The notes below the pieces were generated by a model, which made no database searches, was not told the origin of the DNA, and saw only the letters and a list, made by a program, of their open reading frames with translations. Source: Portulaca oleracea (taxonomy: Eukaryota; Streptophyta; Magnoliopsida; Caryophyllales; Portulacaceae). From it: a DNA stretch of 64,000 nt. Numbering within the stretch: the stretch's first letter is position 1; each line of letters opens with the position of its first letter. The translations under genes and the position numbers were made by a program. This document shows positions 49,301 to 63,657 of this stretch, piece after piece. The DNA lies in assembly GCA_029582165.1 (NCBI GenBank), contig CM055873.1:39096295-39160294 (forward strand), given 5' to 3'.

Positions 49301-52300
49301 TGAAAGTTAACAAATACTAGTATTCTGGCACGTCTTCTCCATGCATTCTCATTTGTTTAGCATGATACAAAAGGGCCAATTTACTAACTTGTGATCTGTC
49401 AAATGATTTTACTAACTTTGATATGATCATCTTAGCATTTATATGATCATCTTCGACTATTCATCTTCGACTATACAAAAGGGCCAATTTTGCTTGGTGC
49501 TTTTATATGATCATCTTCGACTATTCATCAAAATTTATAACATCAAGTTAGATCACAATTTAGTGCATGGAGGTTTTATATGACCACCTTTATCTTATCC
49601 AAACTAACTGCAAAACGAAAAAGCATCAATGGAATGGACTCCATGGAACCAGCCCGAAGCTAATCTAAATGCAGAAGCACAAAGCAGAGAAATACAAGGT
49701 AATTAAAAGTGGGTAAGGGTACACAGCACCAAGAAAAATTGAACACTAAATCATGCTAACACATTCAGAGAAGAAAACTATTTTCACCGCCAATTTAAGT
49801 GCTATGCTTGGAAGTTGGAATAAATCACAGTGGTAACTGCACTATATACAAGGCTAACTACTCAGACTGCCTGGCAAAACCTGCTAGCCAGGGTCGAACC
49901 ACTAAACTTGCTTTTTCAAATAAGGTTATTTGGGTAGAGCTATGCTTGCAGGGACGCTTTGTTCACTGGGCTGCCCCCCTTTATCAGACTGCCTGGCCCA
50001 ACCAAATAGCCAGGATTGAACCAATAAACTTGATTTTTCAAATTAAATGTAATCTAAACTAGTGTCCCCATAAATTTCTTGATCATCCTTAACTAGACCC
50101 AACTAGTATTACATTTTGCAATGAAGAAAATAGACCCCTTACCGCTCCCCAGTTACTTCCACATAGCATTTAGCTACAAAGGCAAGTAGTGTGAATGATG
50201 TGTTGGTGGCTTGGAAGAGAAGGCTGAGGAAAGGTTGGGTTCTTGGTGTGTGGAATTTAGTTCCTTTAGCCATTTGGTAGGCCACATAGAAGGACAGAAC
50301 TGGACAGATTCTCCAGCACAAAACATTAACCCTTAATGATGACAAGTTCTACTTTCTGAGGATGTTGTGTAGTGTGGCCTTAAGGGCGATATAAACCTCA
50401 ATCTTTTGGATTTTGTTGATAATATTATTGATGAGAGCTTAAAGGCTCTAGTGTTTTTATACTTTCCCCTTTTGTAAATTGACCACATGACATCCCTTTG
50501 GTGTCTTTGCAATATATCTTTTAATCACTCACAAAAAAATAGCTACTAAGAGTAACTAAAAGTAGAGAAAGAAATAATTAACTAAAGATTTGGGATTAAA
50601 TCACAAAGAAATACGAGAAAGTTAGTAATACAAAATTATGCTAATAGAATCACACATTTGACGGATCACAAGTAAAATCATTTACGTACCATACGAGTTT
50701 CTGTCACTTTTGACACCAAACTTTTTCGAGTAAGGTAAATATGCCATTTAAGTTTGGAAAGTTGTCAAAAATACCACAATGACAAATTATGACCTGCTGC
50801 AGAAGGCAGAATTTTAATTTTTCTAATTTTCCTTTTTTACCAATTAAACTTTGAAATAAAAAACACAAAAAACAAATGAAAATTGGATTCTAATCATCCC
50901 TTCTTTTGGCAATTGGACGATAATAATCCCTACTTTATTTTTGTATGCCAACAGTCCCAAAAAAATTAAAATTTTATTCTTGTGGACCACCAATGAGTGT
51001 ACACTATAAGTATCGTGGATTTTGACTTCCGTTTGCTCCAAAACTTAGCACAACATTTCCCTACAATTTTTAGTGAATTTATACCTTTGTCCCGAATTAT
51101 TTTCGATTTTTTTTCTAATTTTTATGATTTTGCCCCTTTTACTCCTCAAAAAACCATAATAATTGTTCAAACTCTCAAATAAAAAAAAATCTAAAAAATC
51201 TTTTAATAACTACACTTCATAACCTTTGTCCAGACAAGAATGAAAAGATTAGATTTGACACCAAAAAAATACAATTTTAAATTTTTTGGAACCACTATTG
51301 TACAAGAACAAAGTAGGGATTATTATCGTCCAACTGCCAAAAATTAGAATTATTACTCTCCTAGGATGTGTATGAGATTGTTTGAGGATTAGAAAAAGGC
51401 TAATGGTGGATGTGTACCACTCCCCTAGTGATGACAACGGAGGTGGGTACCTCCACCTCCGATCCTATTAATAATCAGAGGCAAGGTCCACCTCCACCTC
51501 CACCTCCGATTAATTGGAGGAAAGCATGGACCTCCACCTCCGAATTTGCTCTGATTATAATCGGAGGTGGCCACCTCCGATTATAGTCGAAGATCCATTT
51601 AGGTTTTTCACTTTTTTATTTTTCTGTATTTTGATAAATCTAACTTGTAAAAATAAATTACCAATAAAAATCTGTTATAAGTGTTCCTTCTTCATCAGTC
51701 TACATATGTGCTGGAAATTCCAAACCCTAAATATTGTAGGACTAACAAATTTACAATAGATTACCTCAATTATTATAACATTGTTCAACAAAATGACAAG
51801 CAAAGGTTGTTCATCACGACGGCGTTACTAGGATTGCGGTGTCAAAAGCAGTAAGGAAGAGAGACGGAGGAGAAACAGAGAGAGCGAAGCAGCCAACAAG
51901 AGAGAGATGGAGGCAAAATAGATGAGGAGAAATGGAGGAGATGCAGTGATGAAGAGACAAGATAGAGAGAAGGGTTGTTGGGAATGCTGACTTGCTAGGG
52001 TGGTGGGGGTGCGGTGTGAGAGAAAGGCGAGGAGTAGAATTAGGTTAGGAGTTTAATTTTGGTATATCAGGGTAAGTTGTAGGGTAAATTCATGGGTAGT
52101 CAGAGATTCATAGTTAATCAGATCGGAGGTGGCCACCCCCATATCCACTCCAATTATAATTGAAATCAGATTTTTTTCATCGGAACCAGATCAGATTTTT
52201 TTTTTTTTTTGGTTGGAATAGGATCGGATTTTTAGCTTCGTATCGGAGCAGATTTGCTTTAGATTCGGATCAGACTGTCATCCCTACCTCTCCACATAAC

Positions 52301-55300
52301 GCACACCATCCATGAACTGAAGGGTGGGGAGTTTCAACCACAGAAGTTGGCGAAATTCTAAGAGATGTTGGTATTCTTTACTTTAAACCCATCCATGTTA
52401 AGGGCTCCTGCATTAGCCAGGGATGTGATGCCTCGGAACAATCCTTGATAATAAAACCCGGCGACTCCGTCAGGCCTTTTAAGGCTCCAACCAATCCTTT
52501 TCTCTGAAAGTCTCACCTTATTTCTTAGATTCACTTCGCAACTTCTTTAAGAGCAGTCCTAAATTTCCCTAAAAGCTCAATTGTCAAACCTAAGGCTAAG
52601 GACAACTGGCCCCCAGTTTTGATCTCAGCCACCCTTGCCCACAATAAACCAGTTTAGTATTTGAAAACATGTTCATTTTTCCAATCCCATAAGGTGCAAT
52701 TTATTACATGCTCCTGGAGCATGTGCTCCAAATATAATCATTGTTCACTCTCAATAGCATAATTGTTCACTCATACCTACCTGTCGTTCACTTTCAATAG
52801 CATAATTGTTCACTCATACCTACCCGTGTTCACTCCCAATAACATAATTGTTCACTCATACCTACCCGTTGTTCACTCTCAATAGCATAATTGTTCACTC
52901 ATACCTAGGTGTTGTTCACTCCCAATAACATTCACTCATACCTACCTGGAACACAAGCTCTAGGTGTATGTAATATGTATTGCCCATAAGGATATCGGTC
53001 AAACTATCGCACTCATCACTCTCAAGCCTCCTAAGAAACAGTGTTCCAAACCCCAATCATTTTAGAATGGAGAATCTCACTAGAAACTTAAACATTGAGT
53101 AGAATTTAACAAAGCCTCTTGACTTACTCGAAGACATCTTCCATAAATTAGGCTGGAACAAGGAGAAATGAAGCTACTATTTGGAGGTACAATAGTGGAG
53201 ATGGATGGGGAGTTGTTCCACAAAATGAGTAGAATAGAAGGGGAACAAGAACTCGTAAATAGAAAGGGGTTGGTTCCTGATTTTTGTTAAGAAATTAGGG
53301 TTTGCTTTATATATTTTTAATTTCAGAGTCTAAGCAGTGAAGAAAAGGAAAATTAAAAACTAAAAAGTTAATACTTATGATCTTTGTTGTCACATTTTTG
53401 ACAACTTTCCAAACTTAAGAGGCATATTTTCCTCAGAAGTTTGGTGGAAAAAGTGTCAGAAATTACTTTTTTTAGAATTTCAGGGAAAAAAATTCAAAAA
53501 AAGTATTAAAATTTACCCTAATATACCAAATTAAAATCTTTGTGTTTGTGTTAGTTTTGGTAAATATAGGTAAAAAAAAAATAACCCACCTCCCCCCCCC
53601 CCCCCAGCCCCATTTTCCCATGAATTTGACACACCCTTATATGGCATAAAATCATAACTTGAGACTCCACAGATAGCTTAGCTAGAGATTTCTCAATTAA
53701 ATGCTTCAAAACACTTTAAAAACTGCAGAATCAGTACATGTAGCTGCACCACTGAGTTGAACCCAAGAAATTCCACCTTTAAGATTTTGTTTTTGATAAA
53801 TAATCAAAAGATGTATTGATAGGACACCAAAGGATGTTGCCCATATAATTCAACCTTAACGCGCCCCCCCCCCCCCCTCTTCCATTATTTATTTTTTTAA
53901 AAGGAAAATTGGATATGTACTATATTTTTGAGTTTTGGATTGTGTTGCACCATACTTTAGAATTGTATTTTGGTATACTAAAATCAAAAAGTGTTGTATT
54001 ATGGTGTACCACCACCGAGTTTCCGGCGTGCCACATAGACTTTCCACCGAGTTTCCGGCATGCCAAGTATACGTTCCTCCAGACCAACTCAGGGGTGATA
54101 CACCAGAATACAACACTTTTTCATTTTGGTATATACCAGAATACAATTCTAAAGTACAGTGCACAACAATCTAAACCCCTGAAAATACATTGCCTTACGA
54201 TCCAATTTCCCTTTTTTAAACAAAAAGTTAAAAAACCAAAAGATTAATCAGCCAAAGAGCCTTACAATTCAACTACGTCTAAGGAAGTTTTCCCCGATAA
54301 AGAAAATGACTAGCGCAAGCCACAAATACGCCACAGCGCAATCAGATCAGATCGCACAATCTTCCCAGTTAAACCAGTTGAACCACCTAATTCTTGTAAT
54401 TCATAGGCATGATCACATGGACTCATTCTAATAACAGCAGATACACTTTGATCAAAAAAATAAAATAAAATAACAGCAGATACACAGAAGAGTGTATGGC
54501 ACTTTCAACCTGATACATATTAGGAATTCAAAATGTGGATTCAGTCACAATTCTGGTTTCCATCATATAAGGAAAAACCATTCAATGCGGCAACCACGTT
54601 TCATAATATGGTCGTTGCATAGCAAAAATGTGGATCGCCCGACTCCAAAACCTTTCCAATGCAGCCATTTCAGCACAAAACGACCACATTTTGAATCCAT
54701 GCATATTACTTGACAGAACTGGGCAACTCCCCAGCAGACTCTATTTGGATTATGGGTGGTGCATCCACATTGTAGAAGTCTGCTAACATGACTACCCCAA
54801 AATAAAAAATTAAAAAAAAACAAAATAAAATAAAATAAAAAACATGGGTACCCCAAGTCACAATCACTAATTCAACCTTTTTAGGTTGTCCTGATATTTT
54901 AAGACAGATATTCAGCAGTGACCTCTTCCATGGTAGACAAGCATAGTCCAGTAAGCAGGTTTAACCGCAAGCTAGTAAGTTTCTCAAAGAAGCTGTAAGG
55001 ATTACATTCTAGTGAACGCAGGAAACATCACAGAAGAGCTTGCACACGCTCCCAAATATTACAGGCATACACTTACAAAACTGTACAAGAGGATGGTCCA
55101 AATTTATGGTATCATGTCAAGCGCAAAAGAGAATGCAGGCAATAATAAGTATCTAACTCTGAACACTTGTACTGCTGTACTTAAAAAGGGCGCAACAGAA
55201 CTTGAATTCTAATGAGCATTCAGTACTCTTACCTCTTGTCAGAATAGTTAAACAAACCCATATACCCTTGTACTTGAATGAATAGATTTCAGGTGGATTA

Positions 55301-58300
55301 GGAAGCACTAAAATCCTCGAGCCATAAGCCACTATTAATTTACTGACTTCCCGGAAAAGCAGTATTCCATTGGCAGAGGAGGAGTCAAATGTCAACCGTT
55401 GAACTTTATTCAGGACAAATTCAGCCATGAACTTTAACAACGGGGTAGTAACCTGAGAAAATGTAATCATTAGTATTCAACATGACTGAGTTCATAATCA
55501 TGCAAAAATTACCATAAGAGCTCAGCATCGAACACAGATAGTAAAAAACTTGAAACAAATGATGTAGGTATTTGTCGTGATTTTCTAACAATAATAGAAT
55601 ATAAGCTCCTTTAAAATACTTTCACATGAACACTCCAGAGCCCAGGGAGATATATAGGAGTCCTGTCCCCTTTTTCTTGCCCATGATCAGGCATAGGATC
55701 ATAATGGAGCAAATATAGGAGAGGTACTTGACTACCTCATATCAGAGCATCGTTTCCCTATTCCCTTCCCCACTTTTTATTGACAATCTTCTTAGAGAAT
55801 TTACAGCAGTAGGTAAACAACAAAACCTTTTGCCCGTGTTATTTTTTATTTTATTTTACATTTTTTTGTAAATCTTTTATTAGCACATTCAATATCAACA
55901 AACTTTTAGGGTCTGTCCTTTCCAGGAGTATGGGAAGGTTGGATAAAGTAAGGATTAATAAGTTCAACTAAATGTTCAAAAGTTGTGTTGGAAATATGGG
56001 TAGAATGAGTAAATTTTGGTTGGGTTAGCTAAGGGGGCATTAACACCCTTAACAAACAGACCCTTAATAACCTATTGCCTGTTCTTCACAACTTATAAGG
56101 CGATAAAGATCCCATATACTCTTGTTTCCCCCACTTGTTTTGTTTGGAAGCCAAAGGTCCCATCTAAAAACAAGTTTATAAGCTCCTTCCCGCCCCACTA
56201 GACTTTGTGATGAAGACAGGGACAAGGTCACCGTTAGGCCACCGTGATGGCTCCTCCCAATCCATGATGTGCGTACAAAGCAAACCAACAACACTTATCA
56301 CAACAACACAACAACCCCCAGTGTGGGTCCTACTCAAGGCACACAATATTTATCATATTAAGGCCTCGTTCTTTTGTGCGTTGCGTTTGTGTTGCGGTGC
56401 GTTAAGTTGCGTTGGAAATAGTTAAAAAGTAATGGTAATTTGCGTTATGTTGCGGTAGAGTTGCGTTGCGTTTGGGCGCGTTAACGCATAAAAGAACGAT
56501 GCCTAAATAATTAACAGTTTGTGATGCGACAGTGATATGCTGCAATCATATTCAGATAATTAATATTTTATCATATTCACCAGTGTTGGCTGTTCTTTTA
56601 ATTACAACGGTCTAACTTTTTAGAATTTGTTTAGTCTTATATTTGGTGAAAGAGACATTAGTATTAGATTACTCAAAAGTCAAAATTCCAGTTAGATGTG
56701 GGTTTTTTACGGAAAATATTAGCAAAGCTCAATAATATTAGATGTTATTTCTGGATAGAAAGCTCCACCAATACTTCAGCTATGTTAGTTTAACATAAAT
56801 TCCAACAGAAAATTATTATCCAGAACTATCTTTAGGATTCTCTAACCCAAAATAAATTGAATATTATAGAAAAGTTCTTCTCAATTAGATCTGCATATAA
56901 CTAATTATGCATTTAATTGTCTAAATTAAGCTTTTTGATGAATCTGTAAAGTTATTTCACACTCATGTGTATAATATAACGTTGCCATCCATGCTATATC
57001 GACCCCCCCCCCCTCCTTCATGTTTCATCCCAACTTTGTCCCTGGATGGAGAAGAAAGGTTTTCCTACAAGCTGGCAGGGTAGAACTGGTGGGCTCTGCC
57101 ATCTCTGTTTTTGTTAATAACACCTAGGGTTTTCATTCACGATCAGCTTTCCTAGGGCTCAGCTTCATTTTCTATAACAGCGATTTGCATTCTCCAAAAG
57201 GAATTTGGTACGGACGCAACTTCTCCCTTCCTTTTCATCATGACGTTGATGCCTGATGCTCTAGACAGGTTTAATTATAGACACGTTACACAATGCTGAA
57301 ATGCAGTTCATAGATTCTCATGTAAACTTTGCTAGTTATATCATCTCTTTCCATTTGTTTCCATGGAGATCACCAAACTACTTTCAAGGACACTCTCACC
57401 AATCTCCGAATGCAACCAAGAAAATGCACAAGGAACAAAGACATCATCATACTCCGGAATAGCACCCAACAAGGAATGCCTTTCAACAGAAGAGACATAA
57501 TATAACCCACTAAAATATTAAATATATTGACAACGGAAGAAATTGTTTAAGAGAATTGGGAACAGAAAAAATTGCACCTTCAAATTATATAAAGCAGAAT
57601 GTAAAGAAATACCTCTGGAGTATCAGCCCAATGCGAAATGCCTCTCAACAGAAGAGGCATGTGAGCAGGATACAACCAATCAAACAACAGCCCATAAGTT
57701 CTGCGACTGAAAATTATCCGCAGAAGTTAGCATAAGCTAAAGCTCATGGTCACATCACTAGAAACCAGAAGATCAAGAAAAAAAAAAAGGTAACAAGTCA
57801 TAAGCAACAGTTACCTGTTTGTCGCCATAGCAATCCCCCGTAGATCTCTCATTAATCCAATTAAAGAATATTTGATACTGTCAGTTCTGAAAATTGCATC
57901 TGGGGTTGACTCCAAAGCAATGAAAACCTAAGGATTATAAATAATATTACAGAATAAAAATCACACCTAAGAGGGAAAGGGTGAGAATTGCATCCAAAGG
58001 AAAGCCAGAAACTTTTTTAAATGAAGCCAGGAAAAACATCATGCAACTGATATCCCACATTTGTTGTTTCTTGCTAACAAGACAGGTCCCTAGGGGATTT
58101 CCAGGCAATCAATCAAAGATGAAAAAACTTTTCAGCAAAACCAGTGAAAGATATATCACCCAAAATTGCCAGTTTCCTACCAACTGCCATGAAGGACAAA
58201 TAACTTGATAGGGGTAATTCAAGGGAAAACTTGATCAATATATGTCTACTTCTATTAATACTACCTCTGTCCCATTATATTTATCCATTTACCTAACTTG

Positions 58301-61300
58301 AGAAGACCAATGAATATTCGGAATTGAGGTAAAAAGTTTGTAATTTACCCAAACTACCCCTATTTTAATTGAAAATAATAGTTGTTGGAATTGTAAAAAG
58401 TGATAAGTGAATTTATTAATTAGGGGTAGAAAAGGAATTAGTTACAGTTGTTGGGATTGTAAATGAGACAAATATTTTGGGACAAAGAAGTTAGGTAAAA
58501 GGACATATAATTTGGGACGGAGGTAGTATATCTGAAACTTCTTTTTCTGTATGAATTTTCTCAACTTGAAGCTGGCTGGTACTCCATTTCTATGTTCAAT
58601 GTTTGCACATGAATTTACTCACACAATAAATGCAGACTTAGAGTTTTGCTTCTTTTGTTTTGGGATTCACATAGATTGTACAAGGATTGTATGGAGTACA
58701 ACAGCAAATAACTACTCCAGTGTGGATCTCACTTCTGCAAGGTCTTAGAGAGATCTAAATATAGGCCACCTTCCCTCAGCAAGTATCTGCATGCGGAGGA
58801 ACTGATTCCAATACACCCACCCAAAATACTCCAGTAATTCTTTTTGAAAACGTTACGAAATTGAAAAACATTTGACAAACAAGGAGTAATCATACAAAAA
58901 TGTAGACAGCCTTAGATTGCATAGGACTATGCAAGAAAATGCCTCACAGAGTTGTCTTCCTCTACTGTTTTTCACTTAATAGGTATTCAAAAGAATTTTA
59001 ATGTCAGATCCAACAAAATCATTTTGTAATTTAGGGCAAAGGCAATACTCCTAAGCCAAGGAGCCCTAGGTATGGACTAGGAATAGCTTGTATCCTTTTA
59101 CTGCGAAGAAAGAAGTGACAATTTTCACGCCAAAGAGAGGCTTAACTACAGTGGACGTCAATCTTATAATTAAGATATCACTCCACATGTGAAATTAGAG
59201 ATGAGAGCATACCTTCTGAAGAGGCTCCATTGATGTCTTGAATTTGAGATGGCTGTCCTCCATGAAGATTAACCAACCAATAGTGTAATAGAATGTAGTC
59301 CTGCTACGAGAGCACCTATGTTCTTCAAGAAACGGAAAGTGCTCCCTCTAATATTGAGGTTCAAGAAACGAGGCAAACATCTTAAGAACAAAAGAATTGT
59401 CACAACGAAAACAGAGGTATCATAAGAGATTGAACATATTCAAAGTAGCTTACGGTGTGGTTTGAAATTATGAAGTTCACAGTATCCAACTTCAAAAGAA
59501 GCTTTCCAGTCATGTAGCTGAAAATAAAAGGAAATAAAAAAGCAGCCTTTAGCATAAGACCAAATACGAAATAAATTATAAACTGCCAGTACGGCAATCA
59601 TTGGATATTCAAATAACAAACATCATCTAAAACTTGTGAAATAACTCACCCAGACGCCAACTCCAAGAACAGACTTAACGTGTGCTCAATCACCTCTTCA
59701 CTCTGCACACATAGATATAAAAAATGTAAACTAATAACTACAGCCTAGTTACTGAGACTCAGGTATGGAGTGTCGGGTATGGCTGTACATCACAGTTCCC
59801 ACATCTGACACAGCCAATACAAAAAAACTAAGAATATGGATAGGGGGACTCAGGTACTTCATGGATACAGGTCCCAGGACATGGGTTCACGGACACAGGC
59901 ACAATAGAACTAACCTAAACTATTGCAAATCTTTAATACTGAAATAACTAATTTTATTTAATAGTGAGATCAACCTCTTAATTCTCAACTCCCTCATTTT
60001 TTAGAATGGCTCATCACAAAGAGGCAACTACCCAAGACGCTGTTTCTTGGAATGGTGACCAGCACCATTGGAACAAGATTTTGTCAAGAAACCCAATTAT
60101 TGGGAAGAGGAAAAGTGTGCTGAATTTGTTGGCTTTGATTGCTAATTTCAAGGTTGCTTTTGATGGCAAGGATGAGATAGTTTGGCCTCTACAAAAAAGT
60201 GGGTAGTTCACTGTTAAGAGTTACTGTAAATAGATGTTTAGGGAGCTCTCCTCAATTGATGTTCTATACTGTGATGTATGGATATCAAAAGCTCCACCAA
60301 AGCATGCTTTTTGCTTGGGCAACTAATAACTGAAAGATTTCCACTGAAGACAAAAGGGAGAAATTTGAGTTGGCTAGCACATGTTCTACGTGTTTGGGGG
60401 GGGGGGGGGGAAGTCCATTAACCAGTCATTTTCCTTGATGGGAGTTAGTTGAGTGCAACCTCAAGGGTTAAGAGATGTTCTAGTGGCTTGGAAAAGAGGA
60501 TTGAAGAAGAGTTGGATTCTAAGTGTCTGGAAGTTGAAACCTTTCACAACTTGGTGAAAAACATGGAAGGAGAGGAATTCATTAGATTTTTTAGGGAAAG
60601 GCTAGAACCATTGATGAACTCAATCTTTATGTTTTGAGAACCTGGTATAGTTGATGTTAAGTTCTCAATCAAATTACAAGGATCACCTTATTGAATTTTG
60701 TTGATAACAGTCTAGAGAGCTTAAGGGCTTGAGGATTTGTGCTTGCCTTCTCTTGTAAATGAATGACATCTCCTTGGTGTCTCTTAATACAACTTTTGAT
60801 TCCCAATCCAAAAAAAAAAAATTATTTATAATCACCATTTTTGATAGGAAATATATATCAACAGAGGAAGAGCTAAATTTCCTGCTAATACAAAAGTAGA
60901 GACTTGAGGAAATTGTCTTTCAAGCACTGAAGAGGTGTTTCACCTCCCTCAAAGACCCTTTGGTTTGTTTCTCTCCAAGTACCTAAAAAAAAAAAATCAC
61001 TTGTGGTACAACCGTGGCCTTCTTCTTTTTTATGATTATTACTTTAGTAGAAGAATCCAGAAACAAACAGAAATATGTTTTACACCCTAGTGAAAACCTT
61101 TTTTTCTTTTATAGGAAATGCGCACACACAAACACACACACAAAGAGAACAATAACAATAGGATGAAAGATGAGATGCTTAGCTAGCATCCTACAAAATT
61201 ACTTACAACCAAAATACAGCCTTAGTGAAACTGTTTTTTCTTTTTCTTTTCAATAAGTTCATGGGCTTTCAATAAAGCCCAAATTGAAGCAGGGGCAAAT

Positions 61301-61406
61301 AAGGCAGGCAAACTAATAAATAAATAACGCTACAATCCTTCAGCTGGAAATCAAAAGCCCTAGAGCTGCAGTAAAAATGAAAAGCAAATGTTGAGGGCCA
61401 GGGAAC

Positions 61407-61454
<48 letters not shown>

Positions 61455-62885
61455 GAGAGAGATGGGGCGAAGAAGACAAAATGATCCCAGACTGCTTGAG
61501 GTTCAAAACCTGCAATTCCACTCCACCCCTTTTTCCCCCTTCCTCTCTGCTTACATCTAAAGATCAACATGGGTCACACGAACGTGTTGTGTCAACACGG
61601 GTGGTTAGACGGGGTGGTGCAGCAGGACAAGTGCCTAATCCAAGCATCATTATTACAATAACAATGACGAGGGGAAAAAACAAACCAACCAAGAATTACC
61701 TCAGTGTAACACTTTAAATTTGTAGCTATCTTGCTCACAATGAAGTTCAGGAGAACTAGATGATCACTAATCCCAAGAAGCTCTGATAATCGACCATATA
61801 ACTGCTGCAGCCAGAGAAAACATATATCAAGTATACTTCAGAAACTAATACTGGAGAACAATATGGATTAATCACGCTTCCGTACCTTGGAGGTATGCAT
61901 GGCCTGGTCACCAACGTAAGACTTCCTGAAATTCTGAAAGAAGGTGAGTATTGCACGATCCAGTCTCTGCTTGCTCAATTCGCCATATCTCTACAAGATG
62001 AATATCAATCATAAATCAACATGAACTAGTAAATTCTTTTACCGGGAAAATATATTTCTAAGGGGGGGAAAAGTTGGACAAAGGAATCAAAAAGAGAAAC
62101 AGATGTTCCAACTTCCAATGAGAAGGTCAGGGAGAATTGTAATTAGTAGTTATTACTACTAGTGCAAAAGGGGCAAAAAGAGGCCCTGAGCAAGTAAATG
62201 AGCATGAGGACAACGAAAGAAGAAATGGGAAAGTTATCAGACACATGGGCACTTATGGACGACATAATTCTGTGAACGAGCATGTAAATGTTAAGGACCA
62301 GCTAGTGAAACCTTCTGTTTATTTATGTTAGTTGCTTTTGGTTGGTGTGCTTATTGCTTCCCTTTAAACAAGCGTTTTCCTGGCTGTTTTTTATTTTTAA
62401 TTCGCAATCAAAATATTGCACTAGAGAACACCAAGGGGGTAACACCTACGTAAACAAAAAGGGTAAACTTCAAAAATTATTATTCTGTCAAGCTCTCATC
62501 CATGATATTATCCACAAAAATCCATAAAAGTCAGATTACTTCCACCATGCAGAACTATGCTCCAAATATACACAACTATCAAAAAGTAGAGCTTGAAATT
62601 TTGGAAGGACGACAAATTATTACCAATGGTCCAACCGTCCAACGATTGCTTTCCTCTCGAACGCACCACCAAATCGTCAAAGGAATTATATTCCAAACAC
62701 CTTTAATCCTGGCAATCTTGATTCTCCTTCTCCAATCTACCACTACATCTTTGACTAAAGGTTGAACCTAACTAATGTTTTTCAGGGAAAGAGACGAATG
62801 CCAAAGAGTCAAAGCCAACCGCTACAAATAAAAAGATGGTGTGCCAACTCTTCCTCCTTAAGGCACATATAAGACCTGCTAGCCA

Positions 62886-62934
<49 letters not shown>

Positions 62935-63600
62935 CCCCCCCCCCTCTCCGTAATTCTACTCTATAAGGACAAACGTATAAAACGGTCAAAAAAGATTTGT
63001 CTGTGCACTGAAGAAAGCTGACTTATCTTCCAAACATCATACTTGTTCCACAATGCTACATATCAACTGACAGCTGGGGGGAGTTCCCTGGTCGTTGCTC
63101 CTAGGTTGTCTTACTTTCATTCTTGTTCGACACTCAAGAAGCTACTTAGTCCAGATGTTTAGGCTACATTTTCGATGGCTTTCTCATCATTTCTGTTTCT
63201 CTATGTTTAACGTGTTCCAGTCTTTCCTCTACAGATAATGTGACGACACAAACTTTTGTAGGAGTGTCAAAACAAACTGTTTCCACTCTTAAGACAGTTA
63301 CTATTGGCAACTAAAAATGCCAACAATTAATAGGACAATGCAACGACATGATACTATAGCCAATCACAAAGACGAGCATTCATGGTAAGGCAATGTGTGA
63401 AGATGAAGAACGACTGAAAATCTTTTAATCTCTTCCGAGTACAAAAGAACTACAGCCAGAAAACCATGAAGATACCTGGCTGTGCAATCCACTGTCAGTA
63501 ACCTTTATTAACTGTAGTACACGAGCTGAAAGTTCAGCATCCATGACCTCCTGTGACTCTGTACTGCAATAAATAAGTAATATCCTGACTACTTCGTTCC

Positions 63601-63657
<57 letters not shown>

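Larger units (their letters stand above)
50697..53465. mobile_element. Large element with about 85-bp terminal inverted repeats, filled with nested MITEs
   Basis: 50701-50792 (ctgtcac...gacaccaaact...gccatttaagtttggaaagttgtcaaaaat) matches 53385-53465 in reverse complement (...atttttgacaactttccaaacttaagaggcat...agtttggtgg...gtgtcag). No transposase is readable. Inside lie the foldback element 50881-51365 and the MITE 52695-52982. Sits in the intron between exons 48927-49057 and 55233-55452 of XPO7. Confidence 0.6.

Noticed and set aside
49864..50046. Functional tRNA gene
   Set aside because: Only a T-loop-like phrase is visible; no cloverleaf could be drawn by eye.
52738..52951. CRISPR-like array of repeats
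   Set aside because: Units are contiguous, without unique spacers, in a plant intron; it is a minisatellite inside a MITE.
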